Below, in pieces: positions 1 through 7,949 of a DNA stretch of 64,000 bases. The translations under genes and the position numbers were made by a program. The notes beneath the pieces are model-generated. The model saw only the letters and a list, made by a program, of their open reading frames with translations, had not been told where the DNA came from and did not search any database. The DNA comes from Marivivens sp. LCG002. Lineage in GTDB: Bacteria > Pseudomonadota > Alphaproteobacteria > Rhodobacterales > Rhodobacteraceae. How positions within the stretch are numbered: the stretch's first letter is position 1; every line of letters begins with the position of its first letter. Where the stretch lies: positions 2,870,018-2,934,017 of the forward strand of contig NZ_CP127165.1 of assembly GCF_030264275.1 (NCBI RefSeq), in the 5' to 3' direction.

Positions 1-7
1 TGCACAG

Positions 8-841
8 ATGAGTGAAACAAAAATTCCATTGGCAGGTGTGATCGGTAACCCCATTTCACATTCCCGCTCCCCTTTGATCCATGGCCATTGGCTCAAGAAA
101 TACGGGATCAAAGGGTTTTATGTGCCGATGCACGTGGAACACGATGACCTAGAGACGGTGCTTCGTTCACTGCCCAAGTTGGGCTTTCGCGGAATAAACG
201 TGACGATACCGCATAAAGTTTCTGTTCTTGGCATCGCAGATATAGTCACTGATCGAGCAACACTGATTGGCGCGGCCAATACGCTGACCTTTACGGCCGA
301 AGGTAAGATCCACGCAGACAACACCGACGGTTACGGATTCATCGCTTCTCTTAAACAAGGCGCTCCAAGCTGGGATCCTAAATCAGGTCCAGCCCTGGTT
401 TTCGGCGCGGGCGGCGCCTCCCGCGCTGTTATTTGTTCTCTTCTTGATGCGGGTGTGCCCGAAATCATTTTGACCAACCGGACACGACATAACGCAGACA
501 TGCTCAAGTCCGAGTTCGGTGCACGCGTTCGCGTTGTGGAGTGGGTCCAAGCCGGTAATGTGGTCGAGGATGCTGGCACAATCGTGAATACGACTTCCCT
601 TGGTATGAGCGGAAAAACCGAGTTTCGGGTCCCCCTTGATGGATTGCGCTCGGATACGGTTGTCACCGATATCGTTTATGAACCGCTTGAAACCACTTTG
701 CTCAAAACTGCAAAGGAAGCGGGGTGTGTCACCGTTGATGGATTGGGCATGCTGCTGCATCAGGCTGCACCAGGATTTGAGCGCTGGTTCGGCAAAATGC
801 CAGAGGTCGATGACGAAACACGGCGTGTCGCCCTCTCATGA
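8..841 (+). CDS. aroE: Shikimate dehydrogenase
   Basis: This enzyme reduces 3-dehydroshikimate to shikimate with NADPH in the cytoplasmic shikimate pathway to aromatic amino acids. The 277-residue length is normal. The substrate loop GNPISHSRSP lies at residues 13-22, the catalytic lysine in NVTIPHK at residue 70, and its partner aspartate in NTDGYG at residue 107. The nucleotide-binding GAGGAS is at 133-138, and NRT at 157-159 favours NADP. The first ATG is so close to the left edge that its ribosome binding site cannot be seen. The stop overlaps the coaE start in an ATGA, so the two are translationally coupled. Confidence 0.96.
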   Translation: MSETKIPLAGVIGNPISHSRSPLIHGHWLKKYGIKGFYVPMHVEHDDLETVLRSLPKLGFRGINVTIPHKVSVLGIADIVTDRATLIGAANTLTFTAEGKIHADNTDGYGFIASLKQGAPSWDPKSGPALVFGAGGASRAVICSLLDAGVPEIILTNRTRHNADMLKSEFGARVRVVEWVQAGNVVEDAGTIVNTTSLGMSGKTEFRVPLDGLRSDTVVTDIVYEPLETTLLKTAKEAGCVTVDGLGMLLHQAAPGFERWFGKMPEVDDETRRVALS

Positions 842-1428
842 CTTGGCTGCTCGGGCTGACCGGATCAATTGGAATGGGCAAGTCGACCACTGCCCAAATA
901 TTCCGTGATCAGGGTATTCCTGTTTGGGATGCGGATGACTGCGTCCATAAACTCTATGCCTTAGGGGGCGCTGCGGTTGCTCCGATTGGCGAGTTGATAC
1001 CCGACGCGATCGTCAATGGATCGGTTTCGCGAGAAGTGTTGAAAAGCAGGATTTCCAGCGATCGATCCTTGCTCGGATTGATCGAGAAAATTGTTCATCC
1101 ACTCCTTGCAAAAGATCGCGAAGACTTCAAGAAAACCGTGTCAGACATTCTTGTGTTTGATATTCCGCTCCTGTTCGAAACGGGAGCCGAGGCTTGGTTA
1201 AACTCTGTTTTGGTCGTTTCAGCACCTGAGGCGCTCCAGAAGGAACGGGTTTTGTCGCGTCCTGGAATGACTCAAGAGCAGTTCGAATTCATTCTTTCAC
1301 GCCAAATGTCAGATAAACAGAAACGGTCAAAGGCAGATCACATCATCGAGACACTCTCATTGGAACAAACCCGAGAAGATGTGACAAATTTGATCAAAGA
1401 GATCAGGAGCAAATTGCAAGATGCGTGA
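838..1428 (+). CDS. coaE: Dephospho-CoA kinase
   Basis: This enzyme performs the last step of coenzyme A synthesis, phosphorylating the 3'-hydroxyl of dephospho-CoA with ATP. The protein is 196 residues. Its N-terminal P-loop GLTGSIGMGKST (residues 6-17) and the following DADD (31-34) are typical of the family. The start codon lies inside an ATGA shared with the aroE stop, and the gene end overlaps dnaQ by 8 bases. The run aroE-coaE-dnaQ is therefore one tightly packed operon, an order common in Rhodobacteraceae. Confidence 0.95.
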   Translation: MTWLLGLTGSIGMGKSTTAQIFRDQGIPVWDADDCVHKLYALGGAAVAPIGELIPDAIVNGSVSREVLKSRISSDRSLLGLIEKIVHPLLAKDREDFKKTVSDILVFDIPLLFETGAEAWLNSVLVVSAPEALQKERVLSRPGMTQEQFEFILSRQMSDKQKRSKADHIIETLSLEQTREDVTNLIKEIRSKLQDA

Positions 1429-2155
1429 AATCGTACTCGATACCGAAACAACCGGTTTTGAACCCGAAAGTGGTGACCGTCTGGTCGAGATCGGTTGCCT
1501 TGAGCTTCTGAACCATATGCCGACAGGAAAAACGTTCCACGTTTATATTAATCCGGAACGTTCGATGCCTGCGGACGCCTTTAAAGTGCACGGCATCGGG
1601 CCTGATCTTCTCGAACCGCCTCAAAAGCCTGAAAAAGGTCAGGTTACATTGAGAGACAAAAAGGTATTCAAGGCGCACGCACAGGATTTTCTGGACTTCA
1701 TAGGTGAGTCCAAACTGGTCATCCACAATGCTGCTTTCGATATGAAGTTCTTGAACGCAGAGTTGGGTTGGCTCGGGCTGCCCAAGATCAGTAATGACCG
1801 CGCAATTGATACGCTTGCCATCGCAAGACGCAAGTTTCCAGGATCTCCTGCCTCACTCGATGCCCTGTGTCGTCGATTTGGAATTGATAACTCCTCGCGA
1901 ACTTTGCACGGCGCTTTGCTCGACAGTGAAATCCTCGCAGAAGTTTATCTTGAACTGATCGGAGGTCGGCAGCCGGATCTTGTCCTTGCGGGTCCGTCAA
2001 AGGTCAAGAAAGAGACCGTCGATATTCAGGAAGATTGGCGACCAATGCCGCGCGGAACACGGCTCGCGTCGCGCATTACCCAAGAAGAAGCCGCCGCGCA
2101 TCAAGCCTTTGTAGACAAGATGGGCGACGGCTCAATCTGGAAAAAGCTTGGTTAG
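1421..2155 (+). CDS. dnaQ: DNA polymerase III epsilon subunit (3'-5' proofreading exonuclease)
   Basis: This is the proofreading subunit of the replicative DNA polymerase. Three DEDDh exonuclease motifs are visible: ExoI as DTETTG (residues 7-12), ExoII as HNAAFD (102-107) and ExoIII as HGALLD (His163 to Asp168). The tail after about residue 180 would bind the alpha subunit. At 244 residues the length is normal. The gene overlaps coaE by 8 bases. Its TAG stop interlocks with the TAA stop of convergent secB (shared bases 2152-2155), so no terminator can fit between them. Confidence 0.95.
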   Translation: MREIVLDTETTGFEPESGDRLVEIGCLELLNHMPTGKTFHVYINPERSMPADAFKVHGIGPDLLEPPQKPEKGQVTLRDKKVFKAHAQDFLDFIGESKLVIHNAAFDMKFLNAELGWLGLPKISNDRAIDTLAIARRKFPGSPASLDALCRRFGIDNSSRTLHGALLDSEILAEVYLELIGGRQPDLVLAGPSKVKKETVDIQEDWRPMPRGTRLASRITQEEAAAHQAFVDKMGDGSIWKKLG

Positions 2156-2637
2156 TTGATCTGAGCTTTCTGAGCTTCGGCGCGGCGCGCAAGCTCGTTG
2201 CGATAGATCGACAGGAAGTCGATGTTCTCGAGGTTCAGTGGCGGGAAGCCGCCATCACGAGAAACATCGCTGACAATGCGGCGGATGAACGGGAAGGTCA
2301 TACGCGGGCACTCGATCAACAGGTAAGGGTGAAGTTGTTCCTCGGGAACGCCTTCGATGTGGAACACACCGGCGTATTCGACTTCGAGAATAAAGAGCGG
2401 CTCTTTGTTCTCTTTGCTGTTGGCAGAAACGTTCAGCTTAGTGATGACTTCATAGGTGTTTTCGGCGCGCTTACGGGCATCGAGGTTCACTTTGATCGAC
2501 ATCTCGGGCTGACCTTCGGCATTTGCCCCCTTCTGAGCCAAGATATTCTCGAAGGAAAGGTCACGGACATATTGCGCGATGATGCGCTGTTTGATTTGCG
2601 GCTGCTGCTGTTCAGCTGCGGAGGTCTCTTCGGACAT
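2152..2637 (-). CDS. secB: Protein-export chaperone SecB
   Basis: SecB holds preproteins unfolded in the cytoplasm and delivers them to SecA. The 161-residue protein starts MSEETSAAEQ and contains the conserved SecB core, for example YVRDLSFENI near the N-terminus and a region ending at CPRMTFPF. I chose the ATG at 2637 because AGGGAG lies just upstream; a longer in-frame extension has no similarity. It is convergent with dnaQ. The fxsA gene follows on the same strand, 64 bases upstream of its start. Confidence 0.95.
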   Translation of the reverse strand: MSEETSAAEQQQPQIKQRIIAQYVRDLSFENILAQKGANAEGQPEMSIKVNLDARKRAENTYEVITKLNVSANSKENKEPLFILEVEYAGVFHIEGVPEEQLHPYLLIECPRMTFPFIRRIVSDVSRDGGFPPLNLENIDFLSIYRNELARRAEAQKAQIN

Positions 2638-2701
2638 TTTTGTCTCCCTGAAAATCTGTCGCGCATGTCTACCAGCCCTGCTTGACAGGCTCAATGCAAA
2701 G

Positions 2702-3178
2702 TCAGTGTTTTGTCCATCCCGAAGGACTGTTCTGATCGTTCGGGCGTCGTTCAAGGTCTTCGAACTCACCTTCGATAATGGTTGTTTGCCGGAATTGGCT
2801 TGTTTGGTGCGACTCGAATGCAAAACTCTGGGTTTTCACTTTGGACCGGACCCATTTGTAAGCTGCTGCGCGGAATGGCGGGAAAAGCAGCAAGAATCCG
2901 ACAAAGTCAGTGAAAAACCCCGGCGTAAGAAGAAGAGCACCAGCGAAGAGGATCATAGCTCCATTGGCCAGTGGTTCGGAAGGATCACGCATTGTTCCGA
3001 ACGAATTGCGAAGGTTCGAAAGCTCTCGCGCACCTTGACTGCGCACAAGATAAGAACCCGCCACTGCCGTCAAAAGCACGATTGCAAGCGTCGGCCAGAG
3101 CCCGATAGCTCCTCCAACCTGTATGAAAAGGCCGATTTCGATGAGTGGTACGAGAATAAAAGCAAAGAGAAGCCACAT
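2702..3178 (-). CDS. fxsA: FxsA family membrane protein
   Basis: This is a small inner-membrane protein of the FxsA family, named for suppression of F-exclusion of phage T7; its cellular role is unclear. The 158-residue product begins MWLLFAFILVPLIEIGLFI, the family's hallmark first helix. A second hydrophobic segment follows near residues 27-45 and a long one with LLLTPGFFTDFVGF near 80-100, then a charged C-terminus. The ATG at 3178 is preferred over an upstream TTG because homology begins there. It is divergent from the Tim44-domain gene, and the 99-base gap must hold both promoters. Confidence 0.88.
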   Translation of the reverse strand: MWLLFAFILVPLIEIGLFIQVGGAIGLWPTLAIVLLTAVAGSYLVRSQGARELSNLRNSFGTMRDPSEPLANGAMILFAGALLLTPGFFTDFVGFLLLFPPFRAAAYKWVRSKVKTQSFAFESHQTSQFRQTTIIEGEFEDLERRPNDQNSPSGWTKH

Positions 3179-3277
3179 TTTGTTATCCTTTCCCACCCGA
3201 GGTAGACTTGACCATGACGCTAACCTACATAAGTGCGAAGTATCCAAGTTTCTACGCCTTCGCAGAAAGAGGTAACA

Positions 3278-3934
3278 ATGAACGCTCCGATTATCCAACT
3301 TCTGGTGCTCGCCGGGATCGCCATATTCTTGATCCTGCGGCTACGGAGCGTGTTGGGCACCCGAGAAGGGTTTGAAAAGCCGAATGTCGTGCGCGATGCA
3401 GCGCCAAAAGAACGTCGAAATTTTGAAGTGATCGAGGGGGGTCCCGATCATGACATCATCGACCACGTTCCCGATGGAAGCAGCTCTGCCCGCGCGCTTG
3501 CAGCAATGAAGCGTGTGGATCCCGATTTCAACGTCTCCGGCTTTCTACAAGGTGCGCGTGGAGCCTATGAGATGATCCTGATGGGCTTTGAAAAGGGCGA
3601 TCTGGATTCGATCCGGCCTTTCATTTCCGACGATGTTTTCGACGTCTTTTCCTCGGTTGTGAAGCAACGTGAAGAACAGGGTCTTGTCGTTAAAGCCGAG
3701 TTTATCGGTATTTCGGAATTGGCAATCCATGATGCCGAATTCGACGAAGAGACCAAGGAAGGCGAAGTGAGCGTCCGTTTTGTAGGTGAGCTGAGCTATG
3801 TCGTCGAGAATGCCGAAGGCCAAGTCGTAGAAGGTAGCCAGCACGCGATCAAAAAGCAAAAAGACGTTTGGACGTTTGCGCGTGATCTAAGTTCGGAAGA
3901 TCCGAATTGGTTCTTGATTGCGACGGGCGAATGA
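3278..3934 (+). CDS. Tim44-domain membrane-anchored protein
   Basis: This bacterial relative of mitochondrial Tim44 has 218 residues. A single N-terminal membrane helix (about residues 5-22, starting IIQLLVLAGIAIFLIL) is followed by a charged linker and a Tim44-like globular domain from about residue 85 to the end. Alphaproteobacterial members are membrane-bound proteins of unsettled role. AGAGGT lies upstream of the chosen ATG. The stop overlaps the mltA start as ATGA, so the two genes are coupled. The neighbours secB and fxsA also deal with the cell envelope or export. Confidence 0.88.
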   Translation: MNAPIIQLLVLAGIAIFLILRLRSVLGTREGFEKPNVVRDAAPKERRNFEVIEGGPDHDIIDHVPDGSSSARALAAMKRVDPDFNVSGFLQGARGAYEMILMGFEKGDLDSIRPFISDDVFDVFSSVVKQREEQGLVVKAEFIGISELAIHDAEFDEETKEGEVSVRFVGELSYVVENAEGQVVEGSQHAIKKQKDVWTFARDLSSEDPNWFLIATGE

Positions 3935-4962
3935 TTGCACGAATCGCTAGCACATTAGCGGTTTTTTTAACTTTGGCGGCTGGTGCCATGGCCAAGACAA
4001 AACATACCTTGCTCGATTTCTCGGAGCTAAGCGGCTGGGTGGATGATGACCATTCGGCCGCTTTGGCCGTTTTCTCCGAGACCTGCGAGGATATTGGCGA
4101 TCCTGATTGGAAAGCGCTTTGTCCCATCGCCAAAACAGCAACCAATGCGCGTGATTTCTTCGAGCGATTTTTTGTGCCTGTTCTGATCGAAGATGGCGCA
4201 CCTATGGTCTTTACCGGTTATTTCGAGCCCGAGCTTGAAGGAAGCGCAGTCCCTACTTCGCGCTTCCGTTTCCCGATCTATTCAAAGCCGCCTGAAGTTT
4301 CGGGTGCCCCATGGCTGACAAGGCGTCAAATCGAAGAAGGTCGAGCGCTCGAAGGTCGCGGCCTCGAGATTGCTTGGCTCGATGATCCTGTCGATGTCTT
4401 TTTCCTTCAGGTTCAGGGTTCGGGACGTATACGTCTTCAAGATGGGCGTTCGATCCGTGTAGGCTTTGGTGGTAAGAATGGGCACGAGTATTCCTCGATC
4501 GGCCGCGAGCTTGTGCGGCGCGGCGTTTACACCGAACATCAGGTGTCTGCCCAAGTCATTCGCAACTGGGTGAAAAACAATCCGGTCGATGGCCGGGAGT
4601 TGCTCTGGGTTAACGACAGTTTTGTCTTTTTCCGCGAAGTCAGCGAGGTTCCTTCAGACAAAGGCCCCCTTGGAGCGATGAACCGTTCGATCACCGCGAT
4701 GCGAAGCATAGCCGTCGATCCGGAGTTCACTACATTGGGCGCACCTGTGTGGATCGAAAAACAAGGCTCGGACCCGATCAACAGATTGATGATCGCTCAG
4801 GACACCGGTTCTGCGATCAAGGGTGCACAGCGAGCAGACATATTTGTAGGAACTGGCGCGAAAGCGGGTCGAGAAGCCGGAAGGTTGAACGATCCGGGCC
4901 GTATGATTGTCTTGATGCCGATCCAGCGTGCCTATGCCTTATTGCCGGAAACCGTGTTGTGA
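3931..4962 (+). CDS. mltA: Membrane-bound lytic murein transglycosylase A
   Basis: MltA cleaves the beta-1,4 bond between MurNAc and GlcNAc with formation of 1,6-anhydro-MurNAc, remodelling the cell wall. The 343-residue protein has an N-terminal signal sequence (residues 1 to about 21) and the MltA domain with the motif VDVFFLQVQGSGRIRL. A C-terminal 3D domain carries AQDTGSAIKG, which includes the catalytic aspartate, and ends in LNDPGRMIVLMP. I see no lipobox cysteine, so it may be a soluble periplasmic form. Its ATG overlaps the Tim44 stop, and its TGA overlaps the GTG start of smr. Confidence 0.93.
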   Translation: MIARIASTLAVFLTLAAGAMAKTKHTLLDFSELSGWVDDDHSAALAVFSETCEDIGDPDWKALCPIAKTATNARDFFERFFVPVLIEDGAPMVFTGYFEPELEGSAVPTSRFRFPIYSKPPEVSGAPWLTRRQIEEGRALEGRGLEIAWLDDPVDVFFLQVQGSGRIRLQDGRSIRVGFGGKNGHEYSSIGRELVRRGVYTEHQVSAQVIRNWVKNNPVDGRELLWVNDSFVFFREVSEVPSDKGPLGAMNRSITAMRSIAVDPEFTTLGAPVWIEKQGSDPINRLMIAQDTGSAIKGAQRADIFVGTGAKAGREAGRLNDPGRMIVLMPIQRAYALLPETVL

Positions 4963-5555
4963 GACGAAAGCGCCATCTCAGCAAAGAAGAGCGAGAGCTT
5001 TGGAGCCTTGTCGCAGGACGAACGATACCGCTCGAGAAAAAGGTTGCGCCTGTTCTTGACCATGGTCCGACACCTGTTGCCAAGACCCCTGCCCCTACCC
5101 TTCCGCGCCAGCGACCGATTTCGCAATTTCGTATCGGTGCAAAGGCCAAGACTTCGGTCAAGCATGATCTTGCTCCAAGTATCGGCGATGCCTTGACCTC
5201 GGCTCCGGTCCAGATGGATCATAAAGCTTTCGGCAAGATGAAGCGCGGAAAACTGCTCCCCGAGGCCAAGCTCGATTTGCATGGACTGACCCTTGGTGAA
5301 GCCCATCCCGAACTTGTGGCTTTCGTGCTTGGTGCACATTCAGAAGGCAAGCGTCTGGTTCTGGTGATAACGGGTAAGGGCAAAGATCGGGACGACGGTG
5401 GCCCGATCCCGACCCGATTTGGAATCCTGCGCCATCAAGTGCCGCAATGGCTCCGTCTTCCGCCACTTTCATCAGCGGTTCTTCAAGTCACGCCTGCCCA
5501 CCTTCGGCATGGAGGCGAAGGGGCTTACTATGTTTACCTGCGGCGTGGACGTTAA
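4959..5555 (+). CDS. Smr/MutS2-type endonuclease domain protein
   Basis: This 198-residue protein has a C-terminal Smr domain, a fold with nicking or RNA-cleaving activity in MutS2 and in stand-alone proteins. The two defining motifs are present: LDLHG in the first half of the domain and ITGKGK further on, followed by the HGGEGAYYVYLRR tail. The N-terminal 90 residues are basic and proline-rich. The likely start is GTG at 4959, overlapping the mltA stop in GTGA. The substrate is unknown. The gene ends 22 bases from the stop of convergent hslU. Confidence 0.88.
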   Translation: MRRKRHLSKEERELWSLVAGRTIPLEKKVAPVLDHGPTPVAKTPAPTLPRQRPISQFRIGAKAKTSVKHDLAPSIGDALTSAPVQMDHKAFGKMKRGKLLPEAKLDLHGLTLGEAHPELVAFVLGAHSEGKRLVLVITGKGKDRDDGGPIPTRFGILRHQVPQWLRLPPLSSAVLQVTPAHLRHGGEGAYYVYLRRGR

Positions 5556-5577
5556 AAGCGAACCGCTTGCGCCAAAC

Positions 5578-6885
5578 CTATAGAACGTAGCGGCTTACAT
5601 CGATTGAACGCGAAAGCGAACCGAGGCGTTGCTCGATATAGCTTCTGTCGATCTTGATTTCTTCGCCTGCCCGATCCGGAGCCGTAAATGAAAGCTCTTC
5701 GAATACCCGCTCGATAACCGTATAGAGCCGACGTGCTCCGATATTCTCGACGGATTTATTCACCTCGGCTGCAATCTCTGCAATGGCATCGATCCCGTCA
5801 GGGGTGAACTCGACCTTCACGTCTTCGGTGCCCATCAAAGCCGCGTACTGACGTGTCAGCGCGTTGTCGGTTTCGGTCAAAATACGAACGAAATCTTCTT
5901 TGGTAAGCGCTGAAAGCTCGACCCTGATCGGTAGGCGCCCTTGCAGTTCGGGCAAAAGATCCGAGGGTTTCGCCACGTGAAATGCACCCGATGCAATGAA
6001 CAAGACGTGGTCGGTCTTGATCGGACCATATTTGGTGCTCACTGTGGTCCCTTCGATAAGTGGAAGAAGATCCCGCTGAACACCCTCACGGCTGACGTCT
6101 GCGCCGCGCGTTTCAGCGCGCGCACAGACTTTGTCTATTTCATCGAGAAAGACTATTCCGTTTTGCTCCACGCTTTCGATCGCCGCTTTGTTGACGGTCT
6201 CATCGTCCAAGAGCTTGTCGGCCTCTTCCGAGATCAGTACCTCATAGCTTTCCAGAACGGTCATCTTCTTTTTGACCTTCCGGCCTCCAAAGGCTTTGCC
6301 GAAGAGATCACCAATGTTCATCATGCCGGGCATTCCGCCGGGCTGGCCCGGAATTTCAAAACCCCCGAGCGGGCTTGATGTATCGGCGACCTCGAGCTCG
6401 ATAATTGTATTATCAAGTTCTCCTGAACGTAGCTTTTTGCGGAAGGTTTCGCGCGTTCCATCGCGTGCCGTGGTTCCCGCAATGGCGTCGATCACTCGGT
6501 CTTCTGCGGCGCGTTGTGCGTTGGCTTTGACATCTTCGCGCATGAATTCGCGTGTCTGGAGAATCGCGGTATCGACGAGATCGCGGATGATCTGCTCGAC
6601 ATCGCGGCCAACATAGCCGACTTCGGTGAACTTCGTTGCTTCCACCTTGATGAAAGGCGCTCGGGCAAGTTTTGCAAGACGCCTACTGATTTCGGTCTTA
6701 CCGACACCAGTGGGCCCGATCATCAGGATGTTCTTGGGGTAAACCTCATCGCGCAGATCATCGGAGAGTTGCTTGCGGCGCCAGCGGTTACGCAGCGCGA
6801 CTGCAACCGCGCGCTTTGCATCATTTTGGCCGATGATAAAGCGGTCGAGTTCCGATACGATTTCACGAGGTGTGAGGTCGGTCAT
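5578..6885 (-). CDS. hslU: ATP-dependent protease ATPase subunit HslU
   Basis: HslU (ClpY) is the AAA+ unfoldase that feeds substrates into the HslV peptidase. The 435-residue sequence contains Walker A GPTGVGKT (57-64), the pore loop GYVGRD (90-95), Walker B FLDEID (246-251), an insertion (I) domain between them and a C-terminal sensor-2 region. The last residues, DVSRYVL, resemble the tail that docks into HslV. The gene lies 12 bases downstream of hslV on the same strand and forms the usual hslVU operon. Confidence 0.97.
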   Translation of the reverse strand: MTDLTPREIVSELDRFIIGQNDAKRAVAVALRNRWRRKQLSDDLRDEVYPKNILMIGPTGVGKTEISRRLAKLARAPFIKVEATKFTEVGYVGRDVEQIIRDLVDTAILQTREFMREDVKANAQRAAEDRVIDAIAGTTARDGTRETFRKKLRSGELDNTIIELEVADTSSPLGGFEIPGQPGGMPGMMNIGDLFGKAFGGRKVKKKMTVLESYEVLISEEADKLLDDETVNKAAIESVEQNGIVFLDEIDKVCARAETRGADVSREGVQRDLLPLIEGTTVSTKYGPIKTDHVLFIASGAFHVAKPSDLLPELQGRLPIRVELSALTKEDFVRILTETDNALTRQYAALMGTEDVKVEFTPDGIDAIAEIAAEVNKSVENIGARRLYTVIERVFEELSFTAPDRAGEEIKIDRSYIEQRLGSLSRSIDVSRYVL

Positions 6886-6897
6886 AATAAATGATCC

Positions 6898-7458
6898 TTA
6901 GGACTTCTTGATGGATTCAACGGTCAGGTTGCCGTTGGTATAGACGCAAATATCGGCTGCTATTCCCATCGCTTTGCGCGCGATTTCTTCTGCGGTTTTG
7001 TCCGAGTCCATCAGCGCACGCGCAGCGGCCAAAGCAAAGTTTCCGCCGGACCCGATTGCGGTGACATCGTGTTCGGGCTCTAGGACATCGCCTGCGCCCG
7101 TAATGACGAACAAGTCTGCGCCATCCGAGACAATCAGCATCGCTTCCAATTTTTGAAGATACTTGTCGGTGCGCCAATCCTTGGCGAGCTCGACACATGC
7201 TCGTGCAAGTTGGCCCGGAGTATTCTCGAGTTTCTTCTCAAGTCTTTCGAGGAGAGTAAAGGCATCCGCGGTGGAGCCCGCAAAGCCACAAATCACCTCG
7301 GAGCCAGCCGCACTCAGCCGCCGCACTTTCCGAGCCGTTCCCTTGATCACGGTCTGGCCCAAACTGACTTGTCCATCCCCTGCAATGACCACCTCGCCAT
7401 CTTTGCGCACGCCGATGATTGTGGTGCCGTGCCAACCCGGGAATTCGTTATCGGACAT
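6898..7458 (-). CDS. hslV: ATP-dependent protease subunit HslV
   Basis: HslV is the proteasome-like peptidase of the HslVU complex, using an N-terminal threonine as nucleophile. The product begins [11 protein letters not shown] followed by TT, so Thr12 would be exposed after removal of an 11-residue propeptide, as in other alphaproteobacteria. The beta-type motif [10 protein letters not shown] follows. The ATG at 7458 has GAGAG upstream. A longer in-frame extension to 7617 runs through the trxA terminator and is not real. The total of 186 residues is normal. Confidence 0.96.
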   Translation of the reverse strand: MSDNEFPGWHGTTIIGVRKDGEVVIAGDGQVSLGQTVIKGTARKVRRLSAAGSEVICGFAGSTADAFTLLERLEKKLENTPGQLARACVELAKDWRTDKYLQKLEAMLIVSDGADLFVITGAGDVLEPEHDVTAIGSGGNFALAAARALMDSDKTAEEIARKAMGIAADICVYTNGNLTVESIKKS

Positions 7459-7518
7459 TATCGCTCTCCTTAGTTGAAATGAATATGGTAGGCAGCCAAT
7501 CCAGCTACAACCCCAAAC

Positions 7519-7543
7519 GAAAAAGGGCGCCGAATTGGCGCCC
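7519..7543 (-). terminator. Rho-independent terminator of trxA
   Basis: The arms GGGCGCC (7525-7531) and GGCGCCC (7537-7543) form a perfect 7-bp stem with a 5-base loop. Read on the minus strand, the hairpin is followed directly by TTTTTCG. It lies 24 bases past the trxA stop and upstream of hslV, separating the two units. Confidence 0.85.
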
Positions 7544-7567
7544 GAATTCACATCTTTTATCAGAACC

Positions 7568-7888
7568 TTAGATGCTGGATTCAATCCAAGCCTGAAGAGC
7601 CGCTTTGGGAGCAGCACCTGCTTTATTGGCTACGACTTCGCCGCCTTTGAAAACGAAAAGTGCGGGAATACCGCGCACACCCATCTGGGCAGGCGAGTTC
7701 GGGTTTTCGTCAACATTGACTTTGACGATTTTGATTTTGCCGGCCATCTCGTCCGAGAGCTCTTCCAGAGCGGGGCCGATCATTTTGCAAGGGCCGCACC
7801 ATTCTGCCCAGAAGTCTACGAGCACAGGAATATCGGACTGACGCACTTCTGCGTCGAATGTATCGTCGGTGACTGCAACGGTTGCCAT
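7568..7888 (-). CDS. trxA: Thioredoxin
   Basis: This cytoplasmic dithiol reductant has 106 residues. The active site WCGPCK is complete (Cys31 and Cys34), preceded by VLVDFWAEW. The family's cis-proline is in RGIPALFVF. The ATG at 7888 was chosen over the upstream in-frame ATG because family similarity begins at MATVAV; AAGGAG lies just before it. It is the last gene of the long minus-strand series that includes addA and addB, but 61 bases separate it from addA, so it may have its own promoter. A strong terminator follows. Confidence 0.97.
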   Translation of the reverse strand: MATVAVTDDTFDAEVRQSDIPVLVDFWAEWCGPCKMIGPALEELSDEMAGKIKIVKVNVDENPNSPAQMGVRGIPALFVFKGGEVVANKAGAAPKAALQAWIESSI

Positions 7889-7949
7889 TGGGTTTCTCCT
7901 TGGCGGCATATAACTTGAAAACGAAACCTAAGTAGGTCTGTCTGGATGG

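Noticed and set aside
2638..2823. Longer secB start at 2823
   Set aside because: The extra 62 codons overlap the fxsA 3' end and do not resemble SecB, whereas AGGGAG precedes the ATG at 2637.
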